Source of the DNA: Sinonovacula constricta
Lineage: Eukaryota; Mollusca; Bivalvia; Cardiida; Solecurtidae
Reading direction: 5' to 3'
Assembly: GCA_007844125.1 (NCBI GenBank)
Contig: CM017563.1
Span: 26,628,694-26,692,693 of the forward strand
Length of the DNA: 64,000 nt
Each line of letters opens with the position of its first letter. The stretch's first letter is position 1. The notes below the pieces were generated by a model, which saw only the letters and a list, made by a program, of their open reading frames with translations, was not told the origin of the DNA and did no database searches. The position numbers and the translations under genes are program-made. Positions 23,698 to 37,800 of this stretch are shown here, in pieces.

Positions 23698-24169
23698 TGA
23701 AATAATAATCAGAACTTAGGAAAGAAGTCTAGATGATGTAAGATCAAACTTGATACGTCGTTGCAAAACCCTTTTATTGGCGTATTTTTTTTTAAAATTG
23801 ATGTTTAAAACACCTGTCCTTAATAAAACATATTGTTTGTTTTAGCAATTAGTCAATCATGACCATACAATATAACCATGTAGAAATGCATTTTAATAAT
23901 CAAGTGAAGTGTAAATTACCTTCAGATAGTATCCACTTATCCAAGTCAGACAATCTTTTACTGATAGTTGCCCAGTTTCGAATGACCCAGATATTTAGTT
24001 ATTAAATCATTTAGTTAACTTGTGTTTAAAATAAGTAAAGTGAAAATTAGTTTTAATGCAATGCCTTTCAGATGTTACAAATTAGCTGATTTGAAAGAAC
24101 ATTAACATCGTACATGTAATTGCAATCTATGAACAGCTGAAAATTATCTTTTATGCAGAACATCGATAA
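23698..24169. other. Intergenic, nothing recognised
   Basis: AT-rich sequence without open frame, repeat or RNA signature. Confidence 0.5.
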
Positions 24170-24174
24170 GCGTA

Positions 24175-24581
24175 CAGGGGCGTGCCTGGGCGATTTTTGA
24201 GTATACGCACTATTCCTAGGGAGTCCGGGGGCGTGCTCCCCCCCCCCCCCCCCTCATCCGGACTTTTCCGTAGAACACCATAGATGCATCCGGGGGGGGG
24301 GGGGGGGGGGCGGGGCAGGCGGGTACTCTCGCTGTCTAGAACAAAGAATTGTCTTAGAAGCAGGAAGAGACAGAAAAATGTCAAGTTGGAATGTTGAAGA
24401 TTGTGTTGAATTCGAAAAAATGTTGAAATTACATGGATTTAAATAATAAAGACAATTACCTGTTAGTGCTTTACCCGGGTTAGGCGACGATTTAAATTCG
24501 CTTTTAGGCGTTTTTATTTTTTCAATTTTTGGAAGCAACTGTACGCACGTGCGTAAGTGCGTAAGCCCAGGCACGCCCCTG
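24175..24581. mobile_element. MITE with homopolymer C and G tracts
   Basis: 407 bp with a 17-bp perfect terminal inverted repeat: CAGGGGCGTGCCTGGGC at the left and its reverse complement at the right. It is flanked by GCGTA on both sides (24170-24174 and 24582-24586). Inside are a run of 16 C (24238-24253) and a run of 19 G (24292-24310), separated by 38 bp. No coding capacity. The CAGGGGCG terminus recalls hAT elements, but a 5-bp duplication is not the hAT norm of 8, so the superfamily is left open. Confidence 0.8.
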
Positions 24582-24586
24582 GCGTA

Positions 24587-25363
24587 TCATTAAAATGTCT
24601 GATATATAAAAAAAATGATATCTATTTAGATAGTTTTTGAATACTCAAGTCATTATATGCTACTGAATCTGCTGTTGTGAAAATTCATATATCATTTGCT
24701 TTGTTTAAATTGACATTTATCTTTGTCGCGAAAACGTTTGTTGCATTTTGAATTCCCATTAAACGATTGTACGAGTAGTTTTAGTAGATGTTTTATCTAT
24801 AATTTGTTGTGAGTACCTAAAGTTTAAGACTGAACATTTTGCCACTTGCAAAAGTATAAACCCTTGCTTTAAAATACCGATTTCGCCATTTTGCATGTCC
24901 CTACAGCACATAGCATTAGAGTTTTTCAGCCATATACCTTTGTTCTGTTCTGATTATACCCGTGACATTAATACAAATATTGCATAACAACAATTCAGTA
25001 CACTCAAAGAATGGGTTTTCAACGGGGACGCTCAGTCATGCTGATGACAATTTCTTTTAAGGTTGTGATGTCAGTTTGTAATGATGGTGAATAACTCTTA
25101 AATACTTTATTCCGCTAATAGGGATGTGTAAGTTGTATGTCTTGTTTTGTGTGTAGAATGTGAAATACATGTATTTAAACAGTGATGTTATAAATGCTTT
25201 ATGTTGGTCTGGTCTTTAAACATCAATAAGAGCTGTCACAGGACAGCGTGCTCGACTTTTAAGTGCATGTTAGTACATTTATGATATATAAAATTTGCTT
25301 AAAGCAGTGAGTTTGAGTTGTCAACTAATGAGGGGCCCCCATGTATATCTTTAAATTGCAACT
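24587..25363 (-). other. Downstream of the minus-strand four-pass gene
   Basis: The 3' UTR of the minus-strand gene would lie here. A minus-strand AATAAA (TTTATT at 25106-25111) is a candidate polyadenylation signal about 255 bp after the stop. Nothing else was recognised. Confidence 0.45.
25106..25111 (-). promoter_or_regulatory. Candidate polyadenylation signal
   Basis: AATAAA on the minus strand, 253 bp downstream of the stop codon of the four-pass gene. Its position is plausible but unproven. Confidence 0.35.
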
Positions 25364-25824
25364 TCAAAACCGATTTTCATATGTTGATTGCATATGGCTG
25401 CTATTTAAAAGAACCAAAGCTTTACAAATGATATGGCCACAACATAAATAAGACTGTAGGTAAACCCGAAACTTTTTATTCAGCATGCTAGTATCACTCT
25501 TTTTAATCCACGGTAAAAAGTTACATTTATTCACATAATTCACCAACTCCCCATGTCTATTTACATCACATTTTGTACTTATGGTGCCGACTGCATGAGG
25601 GCCAAAGATGTCCGTATGACACTGGGAGGGTGTTTCTTGTAGAACCAGGGCTATGTGTATGAGGATTGATCCGAGCAGGAAGGCCACTATGGCACAGGAA
25701 CCCGTCGCTATCATGAGGGTGACTGAGGATTGAACCTGGCCTCCCTTTACACAGAATGAGCTGGCCACGGAGAACAGAAAACCCTCACTGCTGGGGGTAG
25801 AGAGGATCATCCACACCGTCATGG
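25364..25824 (-). CDS. Four-pass protein exon 3
   Basis: Opens after acceptor CATGTTTCAG. The phase-1 join rebuilds an alanine and continues MTVWMILSTP (end of segment 3), then segment 4 (SVTLMIATGSCAIVAFLLGS onward) and a tail with seven cysteines and no recognised motif. Stop at 25366-25364. Confidence 0.75.
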
Positions 25825-28800
25825 CTGAAACATGAAATATTTTGCAGGTTATATGACAATAAGTAACGATTATTTTTGGATGGGATTGGGATTAGCCGGC
25901 ATTTTTGCCGATACTGCGCAGCGACATTTCTATCGTTATAGCACAGGGGCACTTATGAGGTGCCCAGGGACTGAACCCGGCCGGTCCATTATACTGACAC
26001 CGACGAGTCAGGCGTAATGCTGTCCCCTTAGCCCCGAGCGTTAGGAGGGAAGCCACTACTACCAACTTTAAAGTCTTTGGTTTGACCCGGCTGGGGTTCG
26101 AACCCACGACCTCCCGATCCGCAAGCCGACGCTCTACCACCTGAGCTATTGCGGTCTGTGTGTGTGCTTATTTTAACCATGTATACTAAATGTGCGAAAG
26201 TTGGGATAAAGGTGTAACAATACATTTATCAGGCTCAGCAAATTTAACTGAGATGATGCTCAGCTGACGATGGTATCTTGAAAACGATGGTGACGATGAA
26301 GGAGTCGTGAAGATGACTGTATCGATGATGATGCCGTGACGATGATGGTGTCGTGAAGATGAGGGTGACGATGATGGTGTCGTGAAGATGAGGGTGGCGA
26401 TGATGGTGTCGTGAAGATGATGTTGTCGATGAAGGAGTCGTGAAGATGACTGTATCGATGATGATGCCGTGACGATGATGGTGTCGTGAAGATGAGGGTG
26501 ACGATGATGGTGTCGTGAAGACGATGGTGACGATGATGGTGTCGTGAAGATGATGTTGACGATGAAGGAGTCGTGAAGATGACTGTATCGATGATGATGC
26601 CGTGACGATGATGGTGTCATGAAGATGAGGGTGACGATGATGGTGTCGTGAAGACGATGGTGACGATGATGATGTCGTGAAGATGATGTTGTCGATGAAG
26701 GAGTCGTGAAGATGACTGTATCGATGATGATGCCGTGACGATGATGGTGTCGTGAAGATGAGGGTGACGATGATGATGTCGTGAAGACAATGGTGACGAT
26801 GATGGTGTCGTGAAGATGATGGTGACGATGAAGGAGTCGTGAAGATGACTGTATCGATGATGATGCCATGACGATGATGGTGTCGTGAAGATGACTGTAT
26901 CGATGATGATGCCATGACGATGATGGTGTCGTGAAGATGAGGGTGGCGATGATGGTGTCGTGAAGATGAGGGTGGCGATGATGGTGTCGTGAAGATGAGG
27001 GTGGCGATGATGGTGTCGTGAAGATGATGTTGTCGATGAAGGAGTCGTAAAGATGACTGTATCGATGATGATGCCGTGATGATGATGGTGTCGTGAAGAT
27101 GAGGGTGACGATGATGGTGTCGTGAAGATGAGGGTGGCGATGATGGTGTCGTGAAGATGATGTTGTCGATGAAGGAGTCGTGAAGATGACTGTATCGATG
27201 ATGATGCCGTGATGATGATGGTGTCGTGAAGATGAGGGTGACGATGATGGTGTCGTGAAGATGAGGGTGGCGATGATGGTGTCGTGAAGATGATTTTGTC
27301 GATGAAGGAGTCGTGAAGATGACTGTATCGATGATGATGCCGTGTCGGTGATGGTGTCGGTGATGGTGTCGTGAAGATGATGGTGACGATGATTGTGTGA
27401 AGATGATGGTGATGATGATTAGGTGATGTGATGATTATTACCTGCATCAAGAAAGACAGTCGCCAGACCGTAGTAGACCCTATGCGATGACCGCTGCGAG
27501 GCGATAATGATAAAGGCAATTGCCAATGAGAGGAACAGGAACATAAATACTGGTGTGAGACTAAACGGCATTACACGCTGCAACATGAGACCTGAAACAA
27601 CACAAAAACTAGTGTGAGACTTAACGACATGCATGCTGTACACTTATAAGATGAAGGTCAGTTTCAACAACATATAACTTTGAAAACATATGTGGCGTCC
27701 GTGAGGATTTAATTAACCTATGTTTTATTTATCTTGTCAGAAAATTAGCTTGTAAGAATCATAACACTATTAGATTTTCACACCACGCTGTTACTTAAAA
27801 TGGCTTTAGACAAAGATCTCCTTACTGCAGATTTGACACTTGTATGACCCCGCGTACCACCAAGCATTTACAGGTCAATATGACCTGACCGTCAAACATG
27901 AAGTTGTATCGCTTGATTACGAATTGAAGTGACGTTTTATGCCCTATATTACACACTGACAGTACTGTAGGGAGTTAATTTAGGATTTATACATCCTCTT
28001 TGGAAAAATGCTTACCCGGTTGCATTTGGTAGGTACAATGCGGCATATGGTCTTGTTTGCAATTTTTACCCATTGGAATTGCTTAGATATTCACCAAGGC
28101 TGACCGACCTTGCGTCAGCATCTGTAAGTATGTAAAACGTGAGGACGGACACTACGCCGAGTACTGCTTATAAGCTTACAGAAAACCGTTATACAAGTAT
28201 TGAACTTTTACTTGAAGGTTTTATTGGTTATTATCGCAAGATGCTCATATAAAAGGTATCCTTCTTTTTACGACACATGCTGGTACAAGTTAGTTGTCAA
28301 TAAACTTGTCTCTTTGATTGTTTTATTAAGTAATGGAACTCGGCATACAGATGTTTGAAATTACATGTACCTGAGAGCTTCTGGGGACTATTCAGTACGA
28401 GAGTTTTTGCAACATATTCACATCCCTGACAAGACACAGAAACATAATGTATAAAATTAGAATCGGAATGAGAATGTTAGCTTAAAATGGATTTCGTAAA
28501 GTATTTATCCGATTTTTTAATAAATGATGATACTCATTTTTCTGAGTGCATCTTAAAGAATCAAATATTACAAAATGTTACACTTTTGTTTTACGGTATT
28601 TTCCTGTTTTTTTACAATCTTAATTTCTGGATCTTTGTTTGTAGCAAGTAATAATAGACAAATAATACGATTTTCTTATTCTTTGTTCCCACAACTTAGT
28701 AAACCTATTCAACTGTACCTTTTTCAGGACCACTTGACTTGTTATCTGTATAACTATTTCTATAAAACATGGGGTATTGACGTATATCCCCGGATCCTTC

Positions 28801-31800
28801 TAGGCGTAAGCTCAGGTCTAAAATGTTAAATCTATGATTTTTATGCACTCAAATGAGGTCTATTTTTCATAAACGCAATATAAATAAGCCAGAAATGAAC
28901 ATATTCATAGTGTCAAATACACTTGAGAATTTCTTACAACAACAACTGCATGGTTTCAATAGATCGATGGTTTATCAAGAACAACAGCATGGTCCCAATA
29001 TATCGGTGGTTTATCAAAAACAACAGCATGTTCCCAATAGATCGATGGTTTATCAAGAACAACAGCACGGCCCCAATAGATCGATGGTTTATCAAGAACA
29101 ACAGCATGGTCCCAATATATCGGTGGTTTATCAAAAACAACAGCATGTTCCCAATAGATCGGTGGTTTACCAAAAACCACGGAATGTTCCCAATAGATCG
29201 ATGGTTTATCATGCACAACAGCACGGTCCCAATAGATCGATGGTTTATCATGTACAACAGCATGGTCCAAATAAAGCGACGGTTTATCAAGAACAACAGC
29301 ATGTTCCCAATAGATCGGGGGTTTATCAAGAACAACAGCATGTTTCCAATAGATCGGGGGTTTATCAAGAACAACAGCATGTTCCCAATAGATCGGGGGT
29401 TTATCAAGAACATCAGCATGTTCCCAATAGATCGGGGGTTTATCAAGAACAACAGCATGTTTCATACTGGTCGATGGTTTGACAAGAACAACAGCATGTT
29501 CCCAATAGATCGGTTGTTTATCAAGAACAACAGCATGTCCCCAATAGATCGATGGTCTTTGAAGAACAACAACATGGTCCCAATAGATCGATGGTTAATC
29601 AAGAACAATAGCATGTTCCCAACTGGTCGATAGTTTGACAAGAACAACAGCATGTCCCCAACAGATCGATGGTTTATCAAGAACAACAGCATGGTCCAAA
29701 TAGAGCGATGGTTTATCAAGAACAACAGCATGTTCCCAATAGATCGGGGGTTTATCAAGAACAACAGCATGTTTCCAATAGATCGGGGGTTTATCAAGAA
29801 CAACAGCATGTTCCCAATAGATCGGGGGTTTATCAAGAACAACAGCATGCTCCCAATAGATCGGGGGTTTATCAAGAACAACAGCATGTTTCATACTGGT
29901 CGATGGTTTGACAAGAACAACAGCATGTTCCCAATAGATCGGTTGTTTATCAAGAACAACAGCATGTCCCCAATAGATCGATGGTCTTTGAAGAACAACA
30001 ACATGGTCCCAATAGATCGGGGGTTAATCAAGAACAATAGCATGTTCCCAACTGGTCGATAGTTTGACAAGAACAACAGCATGTCCCCAACAGATCGATG
30101 GTTTATCATGAACAACAGCATGGTCCAAATAGAGCGATGGTTTATCAAGAACAACAGCATGTTCCCAATAGACCGGCGGTTTATCAAAAACAACAGCATG
30201 TCCCCAACAGATCGAAAGTTTATCAAGAACAACAGCATGTCTCAAATTGGTCAATGATTTTACAAGAACAACAGCATGTTATCAATAGATCGATGGTTTA
30301 TCAAGAACAATAGCATGTTCCCAACTGGTCGATAGTTTGACAAGAACAACAGCATGTCCCCAACAGATCGATGGTTTATCAAGAACAACAGCATGTTTCC
30401 AATAGAGCGATGGTTTATCAAGAACAACAGCATGTCTCAAATTGGTCAATGATTTTACAAGAACAAGAGCATGTTCCCAATAGATAGATGGTTTATCAAG
30501 AACAACAGCATGGTCCAAATTGGTCAATGATTTTACAAGAACAACAGCATGTTCCCAATAGATCGGTGGTTAATCAAGAATAATAGCATGTTCCCAATAG
30601 ATCGGTGGTTAATCAAGAATAATAGCATGTTCCCAATAGATCGATGGTTTATCACGAACAACAGCATGGTCCAAATTGGTCAATGATTTTACAAGAACAG
30701 CAGCATGTTCCCAATAGATCGGTGGTTAATCAAGAATAATAGCATGTTCCAAATAGATCGATGGTTTATCACGAACAACAGCATGGTCCAAATTGGTCAA
30801 TGATTTTACAAGAACAGCAGCATGTTTCCAATAGATCGGTGGTTAATCAAGAATAATAGCATGTTCCCAATAGATCGATGGTTAATCAAGAACAACAGCA
30901 TGGTCCAAATTGGTCAATGATTTTACAAGAACAGCAGCATGTTTCCAATAGATCGGTGGTTTATCATGCACAGAAGCATGTCCCAAGTATATCGGTGGTT
31001 TATCTAGAACAACAGCATGTTCCAAATTGATAGGTGGTTTCTCAACAAAAACAACATGTTCCTAATAGATCGGTGGTTTATCATGCACAACAGCATAATC
31101 CCAATAGATCGATGGTTTATCAAGAAAACAGATTGTTCCCAATACAGCGATGGTTTATCAAGAACAACAGCATGCTCCCAATCGACCGCTGGTTTATAAA
31201 GAACAACAGCATGGTCCCAATAGATCGGGGGTTTATCAAGAACAACAGCATGTTCCCAATAGATCGGGGGTTTATCAAGAACAACAGCATGTTTCATACT
31301 GGTCGATGGTTTGACAAGAACAACAGCATGTTCCCAATAGATCGGTTGTTTATCAAGAACAACAGCATGTCCCCAATAGATCGATGGTCTTTGAAGAGCA
31401 ACAACATGGTCCCAATAGATCGATGGTTAATCAAGAACAATAGCATGTTCCCAACTGGTCGATAGTTTGACAAGAACAACAGCATGTCCCCAACAGATCG
31501 ATGGTTTATCAAGAACAACAGCATGGTCCAAATAGAGCGATGGTTTATCAAGAACAACAGCATGTTCCCAATAGACCGGTGGTTTATCATGCACAACAGC
31601 ATGTCCCTAACAGATCGAAAGTTTATCAAGAACAACAGCATGTTTCCAATAGAGCGATGGTTTATCAAGAACAACAGCATGTCTCAAATTGGTCAATGAT
31701 TTTACAAGAACAAGAGCATGTTCCCAACAGATCGATGGTTTATCAAGAACAACAGCATGGTCCAAATAGAGCGATGGTTTATCAAGAACAACAGCATGTT

Positions 31801-34800
31801 CCCAATAGACCGGTGGTTTATCATGCATAACAGCATGTCCCTAACAGATCGAAAGTTTATCAAGAACAACAGCATGTTTCCAATAGAGCGATGATTTATC
31901 AAGAACAACAGCATGGTCCAAATTGGTCAATGATTTTACAAGAACAACAGCATGTTCCCAATAGATCGGTGGTTAATCAAGAATAATAGCATGTTCCCAA
32001 TAGATCGGTGGTTAATCAAGAATAATAGCATGTTCCCAATAGATCGATGGTTTATCACGAACAACAGCATGGTCCAAATTGGTCAATGATTTTACAAGAA
32101 CAGCAGCATGTTCCCAATAGATCGGTGGTTAATCAAGAATAATAGCATGTTCCAAATAGATCGATGGTTAATCAAGAACAACAGCATGGTCCAAATTGGT
32201 CAATGATTTTACAAGAACAGCAGCATGTTCCCAATAGATCGGTGCTTAATCAAGAACAATAGCATGTTCCCAATAGATCGATGATTTATTAAGAGCAACA
32301 GCATGGTCCAAATTGGTCAATGATTTTACAAGAACAACAGCATGTTTCCAATAGATCAGTGGTTTATCATGCACAGAAGCATGTCCCAAGTATATCGGTG
32401 GTTTATCTAGAACAACAGCATGTTCCCAATTGATAGGTGGTTTCTCAACAAAAACAGCATGTTCCTAATAGATCGGTGGTTTATCATGCACAACAGCATA
32501 ATCCCAATAGATCGATGGTTTATCAAGAAAACAGATTGTTCCCAATACAGCGATGGTTTATCAAGAACAACAGCATGCTCCCAATCGACCGCTGGTTTAT
32601 AAAGAACAACAGCATAGTCCCAATATAGCGATGGTTTATCAAGAACCACAACATGTTCCCAACAGATCGATGGTTAATCATGCACAACAACAAGTTCCCA
32701 ATAGATCGATGGTTAATCATGCACAACAGCATATTCTCAATAGATCGACGGTTTATCATGCACAACAGCATATTCCCAATATATCGATGCTCTATATCAT
32801 GCACAACAGCATATTCCCAATAGAGCGATTATTTATCAGGAAACACTGCATGTTACCTATAGATCGATGGTTTATAATGCTCAACAGCATGGTCTCAGTG
32901 GATCAGTGGTTTATCATGCACAACAGCATATTCCCAATAGCTCGCTGGTTTATCATGCACAACAGCATGATTGATCCCAATAGATCGGCGGTTTAGCATG
33001 CACAACAACATGTTCCCAATAGATCGATGGTTTATCAGGAACCATAACATGTTCCCAATAGAGCGATGGTTTATCATGCACAACAGCATGTTTCCAATAT
33101 ATCGGTGGTTTATCAGGCACAACAGCATGTTCCCAATAGATCGATGGTTTATCATGCACAACAGCATGTTCCCAATAGATCGATGGTTTATCACGCACAA
33201 CAGCATGTTTCCAATAGATCGATGGTTTATCACGCACAACAGCATGTTTCCAATAGATCGATGGTTTATCATGCAAAACAGCATGTTCCCAATAGATCGA
33301 TGGTTAATCCAGAACAACAGCATGTTCCCAATAGATCGGTGGTTTATCACGCACAACAGCATGTTTCCAATAGATCGATGGTTTATCATGCAAAACAGCA
33401 TGTTCCCAATAGATCGATGGTTTATCACGCACAACAGCATGTTTCCAATAGATCGATGGTTTATCATGCAAAACAGCATGTTCCCAATAGATCGATGGTT
33501 AATCCAGAACAACAGCATGTTCCCAATAGATCGGTGGGATTGCCTTCAGTAAATTGCTTTTTACATAAGATTGAAAATCTCATCCAACCTAGCGAGATGT
33601 TGTGTACAGTATATTCCTGGTTATATAAAAGATTGAAAGTCTAATTAGTCATATCCAAATGTTATCTACAGTATATTGTACATCGAAACAATAAATAAAA
33701 TCTTTTGTGGGTGGGTGCGAGAGATCGAAATTCACGTAGAACACCCATACGGTGACTTGTCATCAGCCTGTGACTTGCTATCAGCGTGTTACTTTTGTTA
33801 TTAGCGTGTGAACCTTGTTTTCAGAGTATTACTTTTGTTATTCGTTTGTTACTTTTGTCGCCATCGTGTAACTTTTGTTATCGGCGTGTTTATTTTGTTG
33901 TCATCGTGTGACTCTTGCTATCAGCGTGTGACTTGTTGTCGTCATGTTACTCTTGTTGTCATCGTTTTACTTTTGTTGTCAGCGTGTGACTTGTCGTCAT
34001 GTTACTCATGTTGTCATCGTTTTACTTTTGTTGTCATCGTGTGACTCTTGCTGTCAGCGTGTGACTTGTTGTCGTCATGTTACTCTTGTTGTCATCGTTT
34101 TACTTTTGTTGTCATCGTGTGACTTGTCGTCATGTTACTCTTGTTGTCATCGTTTTACTTTTGTTGTCATCGTGTGACTCTTGCTGTCAGCGTGTGGCAT
34201 TTGTTGTCATCGTGTGACTTTGGCTATCAGCATGTGACTTTTGTTGTCATCGTTTGACTTTGGCTATCAGCATGTGACTTTTGTTGTCATCGTCTGACTT
34301 TTGTTGTCATCGTGTGACTCTTGCTATCAGCGTGTGGCATTTGTTGTCATCGTGTGACTCTTGTTGTCATCGTTTGACTTTGGCTATCACCATGTGACTT
34401 TTGTTGTCATCGTCTGACTTCGGCTATCAGCATGTGACTTTTGTTGTCATCGTTTGACTTTGGCTATCAGCATGTGACTTTTGTTGTCATCGTTTGACTT
34501 TGGCTATCAGCATGTGACTTTTGTTGTCATCGTTTGACTTTGGCTATCAGCATGTGACTTTTGTTGTCATCGTTTGACTTTGGCTATCAGCATGTGACTC
34601 TTGCTATCAGCATGTGACTCTTGCTATCAGCGTGTGGCATGTGTTGTCATCGTCTGACTTTTGTTGTCATCGTGTGACTTTTGTTGTCATCGTGTGACTC
34701 TTGCTATCAGCGTGTGGCATTTGTTGTCATCGTCTGACTTTTGTTGTCATCGTGTGGCATTTGTTGTCATCGTGTGGCATTTGTTGTCATCGTGTGACTT

Positions 34801-37800
34801 GTTGTCATCGTGTGACTTGGCTATCAGCGTGTGACATTTGTTGCCATCGTGTGACTTTTGTAGTCATCGTTTGTCTCTTGCTATCAGTGTTTGGCATTTG
34901 TTGTCATCATTTGACTTTGGCTATCAGCGTTTGACTTTTGTTGTCATCGTTTGACTCTTGCTATCTGCGTGTGACTTTTGTTGTTATCGTTTGACTCTTG
35001 CTATATGCGTGTGACTTTTGTTGACATCGTTTGACTTTGGCTATCAGCATGTGACTTTTGTTGTCATCGTTTGACTTTGGCTATCAGCATGTGACTTTTG
35101 TTGTCATCGTTTGACTTTGGCTATCAGCATGTGACTTTTGTTGTCATCGTTTGACTTTGGCTATCAGCATGTGACTTTTGTTGTCATCGTTTGACTTTGG
35201 CTATCAGCATGTGACTCTTGCTATCAGCATGTGACTCTTGCTATCAGCGTGTGGCATGTGTTGTCATCGTCTGACTTTTGTTGTCATCGTGTGACTTTTG
35301 TTGTCATCGTGTGACTCTTGCTATCAGCGTGTGGCATTTGTTGTCATCGTCTGACTTTTGTTGTCATCGTGTGGCATTTGTTGTCATCTTGTGGCATTTG
35401 TTGTCATCGTGTGACTTGTTGTCATCGTGTGACTTGGCTATCAGCGTGTGACATTTGTTGCCATCGTGTGACTTTTGTAGTCATCGTTTGTCTCTTGCTA
35501 TCAGTGTTTGGCATTTGTTGTCATCATTTGACTTTGGCTATCAGCGTTTGACTTTTGTTGTCATCGTTTGACTCTTGCTATCTGCGTGTGACTTTTGTTG
35601 TTATCGTTTGACTCTTGCTATATGCGTGTGACTTTTGTTGACATCGTTTGACTTTGGCTATCAGCATGTGACTTTTGTTGTTATCGTTTGACTCTTGCTA
35701 TCTGCGTGTGACTTTTGTTGTTATCGTTTGACTCTTGCTATATGCGTGTGACTTTTGTTGACATCGTTTGACTCTTGCTATCTGCGTGTGACTTGTGTTG
35801 TCATCGTTTGACTCTTGCTATCTGCGTGTGACTTTTGTTGTTATCGTTTGACTCTTGCTATCTGCGTGTGACTTTTGTTGTTATCGTTTGACTCTTGCTA
35901 TATGCGTGTGACTTGTGTTGACATCGTTTGACTCTTGCTATATGCGTGTGACTTTTGTTGACATCGTTTGACTCTTGCTATATGCGTGTGACTTTTGTTG
36001 ACATCGTTTGACTCTTGCTATCTGCGTGTGACTTGTGTTGTCATCGTTTGACTCTTGCTATCAGCGTGTGACTTTGTTGTCATCATGTTACTTCTGTTGT
36101 CATCGTTTGACTCTTGCTATCTGCGTGTGACTTTTGTTGTTATCGTTTGACTCTTGCTATCTGCGTGTGACTTTTGTTGACATTGTTTGACTCTTGCTAT
36201 CTGCGTGTGACTTTTGTTGACATCGTTTGACTCTTGCTATCTGCGTGTGACTTTTGGTGACATCGTTTGACTCTTGCTTTCTGCGTGTGACTTTTGTTGT
36301 TATCGTTTGACTCTTGCTATCTGCGTGTGACTTTTGTTGACATTGTTTGACTCTTGCTATCTGCGTGTGACTTTTGTTGTCATCGTTTGACTCTTGCTAT
36401 CTGCGTGTGACTTTTGTTGACATCGTTTGACTCTTGCTTTCTGCGTGTGACTTTGTTGTCATCATGTTACTTTTGTTGTCATCGTTTTACTTTTGTTATC
36501 AGCGTGTGACTTGTTTTCATCATGTTACTTTTGTTGTCATCGTTATACTTTTGTTATCAGCGTGTGACTTGTTGTCATCATGTTACTTTTGTTGTCATCG
36601 TTTTACTTTTGTTATCAGCGTGTGAATTGTTGTCGTCATGTTACTTTTGTTGTCATCGTTTTACTTTTATTATCAGCGTGTGACTTGTTGTCGTCATGTT
36701 ACTTTTGTTGTCATCGTTTTACTTTTGTTATCAGCGTGTGACTTGTTGTCGTCATGTTACTCTTGTTGTCATCGTTTTACTTTTGTTATCAGCGTGTGAC
36801 TTGCTGTCGTCATGTTACTTTTGTTGTCATCGTTTTACTTTTTTTATCAGCATGTGACTTGTTGTCGTCATGTTACTTTTGTTGTCATCGTTTTACTTTT
36901 GTTATCAGCGTGTGACTTGTTGTCGTCATGTTACTCTTGTTGTCATCGTTTTACTTCTGTTATCAGCGTGTGAATTTGTTGTTATCGTGTTACTTTGCAT
37001 TCAGCATGTGGCTTTTGTTGTCGTCATGATTCTCTTGTTGTCATCGCGTTACTTTTGTTATCGGCGTATGACTTTGTTGCCATCGTGTTGCTTTTGTTAT
37101 CAGCGTGTTACTTGTCATAGTGTTAATTCTGATATCAGCGTGTAACTTGTCATCGTGTTACTTTTGCTTTCAGCGTGTGACTTTTGTTATCAGTGTGTTT
37201 CTTTTGTTGTCAGTGTGTTTATTGTTTGTTTATTGGGTTTATCGTCCCACCAACAGTATTTCAGTTATCTGGAGATTGTGTCCACTTGAAGCAGATATCG
37301 TGCTGCCTTCACTTGTATAGCATGTCGTGAACACCAGGCATGATACCACACCCAGTCACAATATCCTGACACCGGCCCAACCAGTCGTGGAACTACCCTT
37401 ATATTTGCTTGAGTGTTAACACTACCATTTTAACGACTGTGGTATGTCGCGACCCGGGATCAAACCCGGGGCCTCCTGTACCTGGAACCGACACTCTACC
37501 GATAGCGCAACCTGGTCCGGTGTGTCAGTGTGTTACTTCTGCAAAAGAGCTGCCAGTTTTTGTCGCCCTTTTTTCATAAGATACAAGTATACGGAGCTAT
37601 CAGGTTTCACACAATAGTGTGTGTATTTTTAAAAAGGTGTACAACGATGGACTATGTGAACACAGAACATATAATTATATTCGATATCAATCCAACACTT
37701 ACGTGGTATTTTTATAGTGTAATGAGGATTTTCTCATATGATCAGTACAGCACATTAAAGGTTAAGTTTTACTCTTACATGTTACTTTACACTTCACTTC

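Noticed and set aside
26085..26156. tRNA gene on the minus strand
   Set aside because: A and B boxes are present but the acceptor stem does not pair, and the same head recurs as a dispersed SINE.
26186..27519. Histidine-rich minus-strand proteins
   Set aside because: Products of the GAT/GAC-rich minisatellite D. Only the short stretch 27442-27591 is a true exon.
28923..33644. CRISPR-like array of repeats
   Set aside because: Units are directly abutting with no unique spacers, and the context is eukaryotic intron.
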